DNA of 64,000 nucleotides. Origin: a virus. Both the position numbers and the translations under genes were made by a program. Where the stretch lies: positions 1-64,000 of the IMG/VR virus record IMGVR_UViG_3300034062_004592; one strand, given 5' to 3'. Shown in pieces: positions 8,660 through 17,498 of this stretch. The first letter of the stretch is position 1, and each line of letters begins with the position of its first letter. The notes beneath the pieces are model-generated. The model was given only the letters and a program-made list of their open reading frames with translations. It was not told the DNA's origin and did not search any database.

Positions 8660-8824
8660 TTACTTTTTGCCTTCTTGTTTTTTGGCCTTTTGCTTTTGAT
8701 ACTTACGTGCTTTTTCTAAAGCGGCCTTACGCTTTTCCTTGTCCGACATCTCAGTGCCGTCTTCTTTCTTTGCATCTTTTTTCTTAAGGTGCGCAAGAAA
8801 CTGCGGAGGGATTTTACCAGCCAT
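8660..8824 (-). CDS. Small lysine-rich protein
   Basis: 54 aa, about one third Lys/Arg (MAGKIPPQFLAHLKKKDAKK...), fully helical by appearance. It sits between the putative small and the large terminase genes. One of several short basic proteins in this genome (also near 15.2 and 49.1-49.7 kb). A nucleic-acid-associated role is possible but unproven. Confidence 0.55.
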   Translation of the reverse strand: MAGKIPPQFLAHLKKKDAKKEDGTEMSDKEKRKAALEKARKYQKQKAKKQEGKK

Positions 8825-8878
8825 TTAAATCAGTTATCTGTTAACAATGTTGTATTGCACTTTAATATTTTAAGGCAG

Positions 8879-9538
8879 TTATTCATCAAGTTGCATTTTT
8901 GCCCACACACTCATGGTCGCTTCTTCCAGGGGGATCTCAATGGGATCATCCTTGAAGACGGATAGGAGTTCACGAATAGCACGATCGGCACCAGCCATTA
9001 ACAGGCCCTTGCGATCCTTCATGCCAGTGAATCGGTCAATTTGTTCGATGTGACCACGGATTTCTTTTTGCATTGACGCAATGCGAGCAACGCCCGCATC
9101 ACGTTTAACATTGCCGTTCTCAACATCTTCACGGAGTTTGCGAACATCCTCCTGCATCTCGTCAATTTCGTACAGAAGTTTTTGACGATGGTCAGCCTTG
9201 GGGTAATTGTTTTGCACCCAAAGCTCACACGCAGTAATGCTACCTGTATACCGCAGGAACCGGGCATACAGGTAGACTTCGACTACGGAATAGTTGTTGC
9301 TGGCAAAAGAGCAAAATGTTTCCTGAGTTGACGCATCGAGGTTGTCAACCCATGAATCAAATAACTCAATATCGATAAGCTCGTTGGGCCTGCCCGTAAT
9401 CCCGCTCTTCGTCGCGTTGCTTGAACTGCTGGCCTTGTTCGGCAGAGCTACGTTGTTCTTCTGCGCCCTTACCGATGGTTTCACGTTCTTGTTCACCAGC
9501 AGTCTCCATTTTTTTCTTGGAAAATTCGTAAGCCACAC
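8879..9538 (-). CDS. Putative terminase small subunit
   Basis: Up to 219 aa. The core from about residue 48 (GRPNELIDIELFDSWVDNL) includes a central coiled coil (EIDEMQEDVRKLREDVENG) and an acidic tail, resembling the DNA-binding plus oligomerisation layout of TerS proteins; it lies just upstream of terL. The N-terminal ~57 codons overlap the preceding gene in another frame and look unnatural. GTG codons near 9496 or a later non-ATG start are alternatives, so the 5' end is uncertain. Confidence 0.5.
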   Translation of the reverse strand: MWLTNFPRKKWRLLVNKNVKPSVRAQKNNVALPNKASSSSNATKSGITGRPNELIDIELFDSWVDNLDASTQETFCSFASNNYSVVEVYLYARFLRYTGSITACELWVQNNYPKADHRQKLLYEIDEMQEDVRKLREDVENGNVKRDAGVARIASMQKEIRGHIEQIDRFTGMKDRKGLLMAGADRAIRELLSVFKDDPIEIPLEEATMSVWAKMQLDE

Positions 9539-9614
9539 CAGCAGCCTGGCGGTACTTGTCTAGATCAAACCAGTCATCAACGTCTGTTTGACCAGCGGGT
9601 ACACTGCTTGTCAT
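9366..9614 (-). CDS. Small virion-operon protein, first of three related N-termini
   Basis: 82 aa. It begins MTSSVPAGQTDVDDWFDLDK, matching the N-terminal pattern (S-P-GQ-T-DD-FD-K) of the two 58-aa proteins encoded just upstream, then diverges into a charged E/Q/R-rich helix. It overlaps the putative TerS gene by 173 nt. Function unknown; probably a divergent paralogue that acquired a new C-terminus. Confidence 0.55.
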   Translation of the reverse strand: MTSSVPAGQTDVDDWFDLDKYRQAAGVAYEFSKKKMETAGEQERETIGKGAEEQRSSAEQGQQFKQRDEERDYGQAQRAYRY

Positions 9615-9638
9615 GGCTTAGATAGTTTACAAGAAAAA

Positions 9639-9815
9639 TCAGAAGTTGGACATCATCGATGCCAGGCCTTGAGAATAGATGTCACGGCGACCCTCAAGAG
9701 ATTTCTGGCGTTGCTGGCGACCTTTGGAACCTTCAAGCCGCTGAAGAAGCTGCTCAAATTTATTGATATCAAAATAGTCGTCAGTTGTAGGTTGACCAGT
9801 GGGAGTAGCAGACAT
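9639..9815 (-). CDS. 58-aa tandem paralogue B
   Basis: 58 aa (begins MSATPTGQPTTDDYFDINKF, ends GLASMMSNF), nearly identical to the protein encoded at 9830-10006. The repeat unit is 191 bp. A flexible N-terminus is followed by a basic Q/R-rich helix (GSKGRQQRQKSLEGRRD). Tandem copies with high identity suggest dosage selection or a recent duplication. Function unknown; likely a small virion component. Confidence 0.65.
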   Translation of the reverse strand: MSATPTGQPTTDDYFDINKFEQLLQRLEGSKGRQQRQKSLEGRRDIYSQGLASMMSNF

Positions 9816-9829
9816 TTTTTAGTACCTAA

Positions 9830-10006
9830 TCAGAAGTTAGACATCATCGATGCCAGGCCTTGGGCGTAGATGTCACGACGGCCTTCAAGGGATTTTTGAC
9901 GCTGTTGACGACCCTTGGAACCTTCGAGTCGCTGAAGCAGCTGTTCAAATTTATTGATATCAAAATAGTCATCGCCCGTGGGCTGACTATCGGGTGTAGC
10001 AGACAT
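9830..10006 (-). CDS. 58-aa tandem paralogue A
   Basis: 58 aa (begins MSATPDSQPTGDDYFDINKF), about 90 percent identical to the following gene, with most nucleotide differences synonymous. That pattern shows both copies are under protein-level selection rather than one being a fresh sequencing duplication. It ends with the same GLASMMSNF tail. Function unknown. Confidence 0.65.
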   Translation of the reverse strand: MSATPDSQPTGDDYFDINKFEQLLQRLEGSKGRQQRQKSLEGRRDIYAQGLASMMSNF

Positions 10007-10062
10007 CTAAATATCTTGCGGACTAAAACGATTATAACAAGGGTAATTCAACTGGAAATGGA

Positions 10063-10956
10063 TTAGCTCCAGAAACCAGAAACAAGGTTTGACGCCACAC
10101 TACCAAACGAATTAATCTTGGCAACTTCTTTGGAGCCTTCATTTTTTAACTTCTGGGTTTCTTTGTCGATCTCCCCTTGGAGGTTGGTCAACCCAGCGCT
10201 GTAAAGATATTTGCGGGTGTCACGTACGTTTTGTAGGTTCTCTTCAATTTCACTGGGAGTTCCGGTGAAGCTATCAGCAAAGTTCGGCAGCTGGACCCCA
10301 GCCCTTGCTTTGGTTGTGTCTGCGTAGGTGGGGAGAAGATTCTTGTCAAACTTGAAAGTACGTTGTCCTGTTTTCTTGCCAGCAGCGTCAGTCGCCTGCT
10401 TGCCAAACGTTGTGTCGTAGTAATTATCAAGATAGCTATTGTTGAACTTATCTTGATACTCTTGACCTTTTGCAAGAGAATCGCGAAGATCCTGGACGGT
10501 ACTGTAGTAGCCCTGATTAAATCGCTCCAGTGCTTCTGTTTTTTCTTCTTCTTTAGCCTCTCGACCCAATACTTCTTTATACGCAGATGTAATACCTGTG
10601 GCACGCCGACCAGGGAGGAGTTCTTTTGTATAGATATCCGTCAATCCAGCAACGTCTTGCTCCGGTGGAGAAAGATCATATTTGGACGCATAATCACGCA
10701 ATTGTGACGCTGCATCGTTGTACGAAATTAAACCCTGACGAAGTTGAGATTCAATTCCGGAACGCATTCCAGAGTATGCAGCTGCACCAGATGATTTGCG
10801 TGCCTCGGCGGCTGCTTTTTGTTCTGCTTTTTCCGTATCAGCACGCTGCTCTGCACGCGCCTCTCTTTCTTGCTGATACTTTAAATACTCAGCAAAAGTA
10901 TTGTCCCTTGGAATTTCAGGGGATTTATATTCAACTCTAGTGCCGCCGCCACCCAT
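10063..10956 (-). CDS. Virion protein with DUF4214-like segment
   Basis: 297 aa, strongly helical and charged. The N-terminal third is an Ala/Glu/Arg coiled coil (EYLKYQQEREARAEQRAD). The middle (AYKEVLGREAKEEEKTEALE then DLRDSLAKGQEYQ) resembles the DUF4214 repeat of surface and adhesion proteins. A GAGGATTG site precedes the ATG. Position among internal/tail-associated genes suggests a virion component. Confidence 0.5.
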   Translation of the reverse strand: MGGGGTRVEYKSPEIPRDNTFAEYLKYQQEREARAEQRADTEKAEQKAAAEARKSSGAAAYSGMRSGIESQLRQGLISYNDAASQLRDYASKYDLSPPEQDVAGLTDIYTKELLPGRRATGITSAYKEVLGREAKEEEKTEALERFNQGYYSTVQDLRDSLAKGQEYQDKFNNSYLDNYYDTTFGKQATDAAGKKTGQRTFKFDKNLLPTYADTTKARAGVQLPNFADSFTGTPSEIEENLQNVRDTRKYLYSAGLTNLQGEIDKETQKLKNEGSKEVAKINSFGSVASNLVSGFWS

Positions 10957-10966
10957 GATTCAATCC

Positions 10967-11545
10967 TCAAACGAACATTGTGCCCACATCGCGTGGAGCA
11001 ATACGACCAAACATACCAGCCATAGCGGCTTCTTTTTCAGCCAAAGAAGCTTTTAAAGCTTCTCTGTTTGCTCTTTGGTTTTGCTCACGTGCTTCAAGAG
11101 AACTTCCAAGGGCAACACCACGTCGAGCGCGATCAGATAAAGTGGCTGATTCCATTTCGGCAAGTGGGCCGAGTTCAAACTTCTTTGCGTAAAGCTGTCG
11201 GCCAAGATCCAGGTCAGGCATCCAGGTACCTTGTGCCACACGGGCGCCAACATTGCCACCTTCACCAAACTTTGCAATATCCCGACCTTGTTGTACATTC
11301 CACTTCAGTTGGTCGGCTGCTGCCGCCATCTGGGCATTGGCAATATTTGCTTGCGTACGCTGTGCGCCAAAACCAGTGAGGGCTCCAAGGCCAGCACTGG
11401 CAAAGCCTAAGCCTGCTGTCAATGGATCAAACATACGTCCTCCCTTGTTTGCACTACCAGAAAACCTTCCAGCACTAGAAATAGGTTCAGTAACATTCAT
11501 CCAACTGGTGTTGGGAAAACTACTGGCGCTAACTCCAAATGCCAT
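10967..11545 (-). CDS. Candidate internal virion protein with Gly/Ala-rich hydrophobic segment
   Basis: 192 aa. Residues ~40-60 form a glycine-zipper-like hydrophobic stretch (DPLTAGLGFASAGLGALTG), followed by an amphipathic helix-rich, Ala/Arg/Glu-rich C-terminus. The combination resembles ejected internal virion proteins that insert in the envelope during DNA delivery. No named family recognised. Confidence 0.5.
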   Translation of the reverse strand: MAFGVSASSFPNTSWMNVTEPISSAGRFSGSANKGGRMFDPLTAGLGFASAGLGALTGFGAQRTQANIANAQMAAAADQLKWNVQQGRDIAKFGEGGNVGARVAQGTWMPDLDLGRQLYAKKFELGPLAEMESATLSDRARRGVALGSSLEAREQNQRANREALKASLAEKEAAMAGMFGRIAPRDVGTMFV

Positions 11546-11571
11546 AATTTATAACTTATTTTAGTGTACGT

Positions 11572-11994
11572 TTACCCACGACCAAAATAGGACATTGGCG
11601 TGTATTGAGCTGAGCGGGCCGCAACTTGAGGACCTGGAAGTGCTCGCACACCTTCCATTACTGTGTTAGCGACACGATTAGCGCCTTCCACTGCTAACTG
11701 CCCCGGAAGTGTAAATGCTTGTGTAATTTGCCCAGGGAGGTCAAACATTAATTTGTAAGGCGCAGCGGCTGCCATGCGTTCTTTATCAAACTCACTTTGT
11801 ACGCGTAGTTTTTCACGCAAAGCTTGAGAAGTATTTTGTTCCTGGGCAAAATTCAAAAGACGTTCAAACCATTGTCCATTGTCTTTGCCGGGGGAAAACA
11901 TCTGCTCCAGCCCGTATCGTTGCGCTTCGTCGTTAAGGCCAGACTTTTTAAGTCTGTCGGCCGCTGCAATGTATGCATCTACATCGAAAGCCAT
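11572..11994 (-). CDS. Virion-operon protein, unknown
   Basis: 140 aa, helical, beginning MAFDVDAYIAAADRLKKSGL. The C-terminus is Ala/Pro/Gly-rich. It lies 3 nt downstream of the glycine-rich gene at 11998, clearly in the same operon. No domain recognised. Confidence 0.55.
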   Translation of the reverse strand: MAFDVDAYIAAADRLKKSGLNDEAQRYGLEQMFSPGKDNGQWFERLLNFAQEQNTSQALREKLRVQSEFDKERMAAAAPYKLMFDLPGQITQAFTLPGQLAVEGANRVANTVMEGVRALPGPQVAARSAQYTPMSYFGRG

Positions 11995-11997
11995 GGT

Positions 11998-12822
11998 TTA
12001 ACCCCGATATTGGAATGCAGATGCCGCATAAGGATTGCTTGCGTTCATCATTGCACGCACCGTCTCACCACCTTGTGCCTGGGCGCCACCAGCAAGTTGA
12101 GCGGTGTAAGCCTGACGGTTTAATGCACCAGTAAGTTGACCGGTCTGCTGATTGAGCTGCATCTGACGTTGCATTTGGTTGTTAAGATATTGATTTTGAA
12201 TGGGAAGCATCTCCCGAGCAATATCAACTTGAGCACGTCCAGTGATGCGAGACAGTTCGTCAATGCGTTTAATGTCTTCATCAGAGAAACCGATGCCGCC
12301 ACCGGTAAGACCCGACTTACCTTCTTCCCTGCGTGCGCCGGTAACAGCACTGGCAACGCCTTGAGCAGCGTTAGCAACACCACCACCAACAGCACTTGCC
12401 ACCCCGCCACCAATGCCGCCACCAAGCAAACCGCCTGCCAAGCGCACAGCGCCGCCAAGAAGTTTACCTTTGGCACCGCCTTTTTCAAGACCGCTTGCAA
12501 TTCCACCAACAAGTTGAGAACCTAAAAGACCGCCGCCTAATTCACCGGCACCTTGAGCAATATCGCCCTGCATTAAACTACCAGCAGCAAAAAGTGAAGG
12601 AGCAGCAAGTCCAGCAATTTTTGCACCGGTGGGTGACGCAACTCTATCGGCCACATTGCGACCAGCTCCCCTCAACTGGTTCAATAGGTTTCCAAAATCA
12701 AAACCTTTACCACCGGGGACATTCATGTCTACGGTAACAGGGATATCACCACCACCAAGAAGACGGCGCGGATCGTTTTGAACAAAAGTCCCAGGACCTG
12801 TAGGACCAGAAACAATAGCCAT
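11998..12822 (-). CDS. Glycine-zipper membrane-active candidate ejection protein
   Basis: 274 aa. Residues ~50-140 are nearly all Gly/Ala/Leu/Val with repeated GxxxG spacing (for example GGLLGGGIGGGVASAVGGG), a pattern of pore-forming or membrane-inserting segments. The C-terminal third is Gln/Asn/Met-rich and helical. Among consecutive similar genes it is a candidate DNA-ejection channel component; this is inference from composition. Confidence 0.5.
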   Translation of the reverse strand: MAIVSGPTGPGTFVQNDPRRLLGGGDIPVTVDMNVPGGKGFDFGNLLNQLRGAGRNVADRVASPTGAKIAGLAAPSLFAAGSLMQGDIAQGAGELGGGLLGSQLVGGIASGLEKGGAKGKLLGGAVRLAGGLLGGGIGGGVASAVGGGVANAAQGVASAVTGARREEGKSGLTGGGIGFSDEDIKRIDELSRITGRAQVDIAREMLPIQNQYLNNQMQRQMQLNQQTGQLTGALNRQAYTAQLAGGAQAQGGETVRAMMNASNPYAASAFQYRG

Positions 12823-12857
12823 TTTTACCGTTCACTTTATACCCTAATTTTACCAGG

Positions 12858-13829
12858 TTACATGCTTTGTGGATATTCTAAAGTTGAAGGATACGTTGGG
12901 CGATTACCTGCGGCAATTGCTTCGTTAAGTGCATTGCCAATAGCAACACCACCCAAGGAACCGGCTAAGCCACCAGCAACCGCCCCTGCAATGCGCTGGC
13001 CCGGTGTCCCACGGCGGATAAGATTTGGTACCTTGGCATCTGGTTTAGAAGCCATTCGCGCACCTTGTGCAGCCCCTAAAGTTCCCCCTGTAAATCCGGC
13101 TACCATTGGAATACTTACAGGAAAACCTAATAAACGAGCCTCTGGGTTACCTTGTAAATTTTCAGAAGTTGCTTTGAGGACACCCAGTCCCAATAAACCT
13201 TTGTCTTGGTACAGATAATTCATATAATTTCCGTAACGCTCTGGCGTCAAATCAGGAATATCTTTTTTTGCTGTTTCGTATTTAAGAGGATCTCCAGTGC
13301 GGTTAAGGAAGAACCGTTCAAACAATTCTTGCACTGGTTGAGCAGTTGTACGACGATCTTCCGAACCAAGTTCGGAATAAGATTGTGCAAATCCTTTGGG
13401 GCGAAACTGCTCTTCCGGATTTGTAATGTCATATGTACCAGAAGCTGCTACGGCAGGCGCAGCAATCGCTAATCCCGTAAGTGCTCTACCGGTTGGAGAT
13501 TTAATCAAGTCTTTGTTAACAAGAGTTTCTACACCTGCTTGTGCAATGGCGAGTGGGTGGTTGTATCGCCACCAGTAAGTACGGGTACCGTCGTTAGCAG
13601 CATCAACAGCCAGTCGGGCAGCATACGCACCTAAAAATTGAGCTGGTGTTTCACCAAAGGTGATTCCTTCCTTTGCAATGGATTTTTTAAAACGAGGGTC
13701 AAGAATACTTTGTCCATAACCCAGGCCTTTTATACCACTACGCTGCATTACCTCATCAGCTTTAATCGCTCCTTGCTGGAGGCTCTTGCTGATGTTTACC
13801 AGCTCGTCTTTTAAGTTTTGAATATTCAT
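12858..13829 (-). CDS. Candidate internal virion protein
   Basis: 323 aa. It has an N-terminal charged helical region, a short hydrophobic stretch (ALTGLAIAAPAVAASG) and a C-terminal glycine-zipper segment (GTPGQRIAGAVAGGLAGSLG). Its ATG overlaps the stop of the upstream gene by 4 nt (ATGA). Composition groups it with the neighbouring Gly/Ala-rich proteins. No family recognised. Confidence 0.5.
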   Translation of the reverse strand: MNIQNLKDELVNISKSLQQGAIKADEVMQRSGIKGLGYGQSILDPRFKKSIAKEGITFGETPAQFLGAYAARLAVDAANDGTRTYWWRYNHPLAIAQAGVETLVNKDLIKSPTGRALTGLAIAAPAVAASGTYDITNPEEQFRPKGFAQSYSELGSEDRRTTAQPVQELFERFFLNRTGDPLKYETAKKDIPDLTPERYGNYMNYLYQDKGLLGLGVLKATSENLQGNPEARLLGFPVSIPMVAGFTGGTLGAAQGARMASKPDAKVPNLIRRGTPGQRIAGAVAGGLAGSLGGVAIGNALNEAIAAGNRPTYPSTLEYPQSM

Positions 13830-14425
13830 GAGGCCGTACGGTATGGTAAACCTTGCAGTTGATACAACGTACCTGGGGAGGTTACTTGTTGCTGCAAGTC
13901 ATTTAACTGTTGCATTTGTTGCAGCTGCTGCGCTTGAGTAGCAGCTTGCTGTTCGGCTTCATACCGTTGTTGCATGAACCATGGTTCCAATGCCAAAGTG
14001 GCTCCTACGCTACCAGCGTACATAAGGCCGTGTTCAGCCGCGCTTGGTGTATACGCTTTTTGAAGTTGGGCAACATTGACCGGGGCCCCTTGTTTTGCTG
14101 CTTCGTATTGCTTGGGACTAAGAGCATAATTGTATTTACCTGCCATCTTGGGAGCATATTGTTGCAACGCACGTGCTCCCCCGTAACTCAAACCTAAATC
14201 TGCTGCGCCAACCGCCAAACCGGCAATTGGATTACCAGTCGCAATAGTGCTAATAACGCCCCCAAGCGCAGCCCCTGGTAAAGCAGTGGATAAAATTTCG
14301 GAGCCGCCTTTTGCTGCAATGGAGTTAGCATAACGCAAAACATCGGAATCCGGATACATCCGAGCGGCACGCGACACCACTTCAGGCTTTGCCAATACTC
14401 GTCCAAGCAATCCGGCTAACTTCAT
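13826..14425 (-). CDS. Candidate internal virion protein, Q-rich C-terminus
   Basis: 199 aa. Two hydrophobic Gly/Ala-rich stretches (STALPGAALGGVISTIATG and IAGLAVGAADLGLSYGG) are followed by a long Gln-rich helix (EQQAATQAQQLQQMQQL). Membrane-active segments plus a coiled helix fit a DNA-ejection role; unproven. Confidence 0.5.
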   Translation of the reverse strand: MKLAGLLGRVLAKPEVVSRAARMYPDSDVLRYANSIAAKGGSEILSTALPGAALGGVISTIATGNPIAGLAVGAADLGLSYGGARALQQYAPKMAGKYNYALSPKQYEAAKQGAPVNVAQLQKAYTPSAAEHGLMYAGSVGATLALEPWFMQQRYEAEQQAATQAQQLQQMQQLNDLQQQVTSPGTLYQLQGLPYRTAS

Positions 14426-14459
14426 TTATCCAACTCTTATCTTTCTATTTTATGCGTTG

Positions 14460-15113
14460 TTACCCTTGGGTTTTACCGGGAGATACATTTGTTTCCACGG
14501 ATTCTTCGTTGGCCGTATCTTGACCTTCTTTTTTTTCCTCCTTGACCGGCATTGATTTCACAACACCTTTGCGATCCAAGAGCTGGGCAATTGATGGTTT
14601 ATCCTCAAACTCATTCTCTGCACGCTTCTCCGCCATTGACATCAGATAGCCGTTGGGATCTGGATTACGCATCCGTGGCATTGGATTCTTGGCCACTTTG
14701 CCGGGGTTTAATGTTGGACTAAGTTTGTATGCTTCAATCCATTGGGGATTGAAATCAGGTTGGTCCTGAGGGCGTTGTGTAGTTTTTGCCCGACCTTCAT
14801 CAAAGTCATAATCTTCTGGGCGGTTAAACCGTCCCAGGCCAAACATGTCATACGCTTCGGTTACTTCGCTATTGTCATCAAAGAACGGTGTATTACCAAC
14901 AAATTCAAGATCCGGGTTTAAATTAATTTTACGCGTCATGGCGCGACGCATTAAATCCTGTTGACCAAACCTTGATGGGTTCCAGGGATACTGACCGGCC
15001 TCCGGTTTGGAGCGAAACAAGTCGTCAAAATCTAATCGTTTGGCAATTTCACCACGGCGATTAAATGGGTTTTGAATGTAACGACCTAGATCAAGCCTGT
15101 CATCTTTTGCCAT
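14460..15113 (-). CDS. Virion-operon protein, unknown
   Basis: 217 aa, hydrophilic, rich in Pro, Arg, Asp and Asn, with little hydrophobic core (begins MAKDDRLDLGRYIQNPFNRR) and a Glu/Lys-rich tail. Its start overlaps the stop of the 75-aa gene upstream by one base. Probably a flexible virion or assembly protein. Confidence 0.5.
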   Translation of the reverse strand: MAKDDRLDLGRYIQNPFNRRGEIAKRLDFDDLFRSKPEAGQYPWNPSRFGQQDLMRRAMTRKINLNPDLEFVGNTPFFDDNSEVTEAYDMFGLGRFNRPEDYDFDEGRAKTTQRPQDQPDFNPQWIEAYKLSPTLNPGKVAKNPMPRMRNPDPNGYLMSMAEKRAENEFEDKPSIAQLLDRKGVVKSMPVKEEKKEGQDTANEESVETNVSPGKTQG

Positions 15114-15340
15114 CAGCCCTCAGATTTCTTCTGGTCTTTTTTCTTCTTTAATCCTACCAACGTTTGGCGAAGCCGTGCTTGTTTAACCGTTTTTTCGTCG
15201 TACTTATCCGGATTGGAAAGAACGTTCTCCTGAAGCTGAGCAGAAGTAATGCCTTTCTTTTTGGCTTTAGCCGTGAAGGCGCCTTCCTTGATGTCAGCGC
15301 CTTGGATCCACTTATTTGGTTTTTTCTTTTTTTCAGCCAT
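15113..15340 (-). CDS. Small lysine-rich protein
   Basis: 75 aa, about 30 percent Lys (begins MAEKKKKPNKWIQGADIKEG, ends in a Lys/Glu-rich tail). The centre (ITSAQLQENVLSNPDKYDEK) looks helical and folded. Part of the tight virion operon. Possibly DNA-binding within the capsid; not recognised. Confidence 0.55.
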   Translation of the reverse strand: MAEKKKKPNKWIQGADIKEGAFTAKAKKKGITSAQLQENVLSNPDKYDEKTVKQARLRQTLVGLKKKKDQKKSEG

Positions 15341-15342
15341 TG

Positions 15343-17394
15343 TTAGTTTCCAATTCCAAGTTGGCGCAAGATCATTTGTGGATCGCGTCCTTCGATTCTA
15401 CTTCGGCGCAAAGCTTCTGAAACGGCAAGTCCTTCTTGTGCCGCCCGGCGACGTTGCATTTCTCCTTGAAAAGATTGTTGAATACGACCAGTTGTTTTTT
15501 CGGCAGCAGCTTGAAGTTGCGGAGTGGTAAGTGACTCAAAACCACTACGCATTTGTTTACGCTGCAGCCAACCAGGTACATACGAAGGTTGGCGTTCAGA
15601 AGCGGCTGAATACTCACCTGTTGCTTTACTTACGGCGCCAGGTACATAAGCGGGTTCAATGCCGTAAACCCCAATACCGGCAGAGCCACCCGAAAGTTCA
15701 GGCTGAGGAGGTTTGTTAAGAAAACTGTATTTAATTTCTTGTTTTGATAATGCCGATTGGGGAATATCAGATGGCAAGGAAGCTGTAACACGGGCACTAC
15801 CGGGAATGTCGGGACCCATTTCGTCGGGCGCTCCATACACAAGTGGATCTCCTGTTCCTGTTAATTGACGTTCTCTCGTAATCGGCATAGCTTCGTAATA
15901 AGACGGCGATGCTCCACGAATTGCAGTGCCTGCTGCAGTGCTTGTAATTTGAGCTTGTGGTCCAATATTGACAACCGTCCGTTCAGGAACAAACCCCGTA
16001 GGATCTGCTCCAACTCCCACAACATCAACAGCTTTACGAACAGAAGACGGAAGAGAAATATCTACTTTACCAAGTTCTTGTAAACGTCTAAATTCTTGTG
16101 TACCAGGTTGAACGCCAGGTAGTGATTTTGTGGTCCACGATTGCGCTAATGCTCTCTCAAAGCGTTGAGTGCCTGGACGAAGACCGCGAGAAGCTAAGTC
16201 TTGGCGTAAAGCCATCATTTCTGTTTTGGCAATATCCGCCAGTTCTTGAGAAGACAAAGAACGTATTGCAGTTTGTTCTGCCTGATCAACAGGAAGGCCA
16301 TCTGGAAGTTGTGCAGCAATTTGATTGATTGAAGCATCTGCTTCATATCCAATCATTTCAGATGGATCTGCGTTTTGAATCATGGCTTGACGGTCAGCCT
16401 CCGCCATGTCCTCCATAAAGTCAACCCTAGAAAGGTTAATGTCTTCATTGCGCTGAAGCTGCTGCTTTACTCGTCCTGTTTGTTGATCTTCTGCGGCATC
16501 TAATGCATTAATTGTTTGGTCAACATTAAAAGTACGGGTAGTTTGCTGTTGATCTACTAGGGTTTCATTTTGAATTTCACTTACTAAATTCCAAAGATTT
16601 TTGCGTTGCTGCGAACGAACACTTGCCGCTTGTGTTGCAAGTTCACTCCTAGCGCTTTGATTGCTAAAAGCGGCAACCTCATCAATTAAATCACCAGCGG
16701 CTTGTTCCGCTGCACGATCTAAAATAGTTTGTTCAATGTAACCACGGCCTCCCAGTTGACTTGTTAGGAAGTCAGTGCCAGTGGTGCGAGCTGGCGGTAA
16801 AGCTTTAACTGCAGGAGCAGCTTGTTGTGCGGCTTTTGGCAATTGACCATAAGAAGGAGATTCCTGAAAAAAGCTTTGAATACCTTCTTGTGCTGTTGCA
16901 TTACGCGGATTAAGTACTCGATCGTTAATAGCTTTTAAAGCGGCACGCGCATTTTCCGGAGAAACCTCACTTAAATCAGCTTGGATGACGCCAGGCATTC
17001 TTTCGGACCTGGCTTGGCGCGTAGTCTCGGCCATTTTCCCCAAGCGATCCACCATTCCCCCAGGAGTGGGTTGTGAAGGGGGCGGTTGACTGGGAGCAGG
17101 CGCTGCTTGGTAGCGTTGCTGGGCGCCACGAACGTCAGCTTCTGCTTTTCGTCCAATATTGCCAAGATCTTCTACCGTAACTTTCTGCGTTGCTCCACGT
17201 GCGGCGCGATTTGCCAATAAACGGCGCCCACCAATTCCAGCAGCAACGCCAAGGCCAGCAACTAACGCCGTTTTACCCAAAAAATCAACTAATCCGCCAC
17301 CTTCGGACCCGGCTTCGTTCTGTCTTTCGTTTTCATATGCAGCTTGCGCCAAAAGTGCAGCTTGTAAATTAGGATCTTGGTAATATGAATTCAT
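15343..17394 (-). CDS. Large virion protein, first gene of late operon in window
   Basis: 683 aa, the longest protein between the terminase genes and the divergent early block. An N-terminal hydrophobic Gly/Ala segment (GKTALVAGLGVAAGIGG, about residues 40-56) is followed by ~600 residues rich in Gln, Ala, Ser and Pro with long helical parts. Layout and position are consistent with an internal virion/ejection protein. It starts with an ATG at 17394, next to a divergent intergenic region. Confidence 0.5.
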   Translation of the reverse strand: MNSYYQDPNLQAALLAQAAYENERQNEAGSEGGGLVDFLGKTALVAGLGVAAGIGGRRLLANRAARGATQKVTVEDLGNIGRKAEADVRGAQQRYQAAPAPSQPPPSQPTPGGMVDRLGKMAETTRQARSERMPGVIQADLSEVSPENARAALKAINDRVLNPRNATAQEGIQSFFQESPSYGQLPKAAQQAAPAVKALPPARTTGTDFLTSQLGGRGYIEQTILDRAAEQAAGDLIDEVAAFSNQSARSELATQAASVRSQQRKNLWNLVSEIQNETLVDQQQTTRTFNVDQTINALDAAEDQQTGRVKQQLQRNEDINLSRVDFMEDMAEADRQAMIQNADPSEMIGYEADASINQIAAQLPDGLPVDQAEQTAIRSLSSQELADIAKTEMMALRQDLASRGLRPGTQRFERALAQSWTTKSLPGVQPGTQEFRRLQELGKVDISLPSSVRKAVDVVGVGADPTGFVPERTVVNIGPQAQITSTAAGTAIRGASPSYYEAMPITRERQLTGTGDPLVYGAPDEMGPDIPGSARVTASLPSDIPQSALSKQEIKYSFLNKPPQPELSGGSAGIGVYGIEPAYVPGAVSKATGEYSAASERQPSYVPGWLQRKQMRSGFESLTTPQLQAAAEKTTGRIQQSFQGEMQRRRAAQEGLAVSEALRRSRIEGRDPQMILRQLGIGN

Positions 17395-17498
17395 AATCCT
17401 GTTCTATAAACCTTTAATTTGCCTCCCAACATTCTATTGGCGATAAATCTTAGAAACATGGGCGCTATAGTGAAACAATAACGTATTTGATTCCAGGG
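17395..17498. promoter_or_regulatory. Divergent intergenic region between late and early blocks
   Basis: This 104-bp AT-rich gap separates the minus-strand late operon from the plus-strand early block and should hold promoters in both directions. Candidate boxes are CTATAGTG near 17465-17472 for the plus strand and AT-rich stretches near 17408-17421. No well-spaced -35/-10 pair is clear. Confidence 0.4.
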
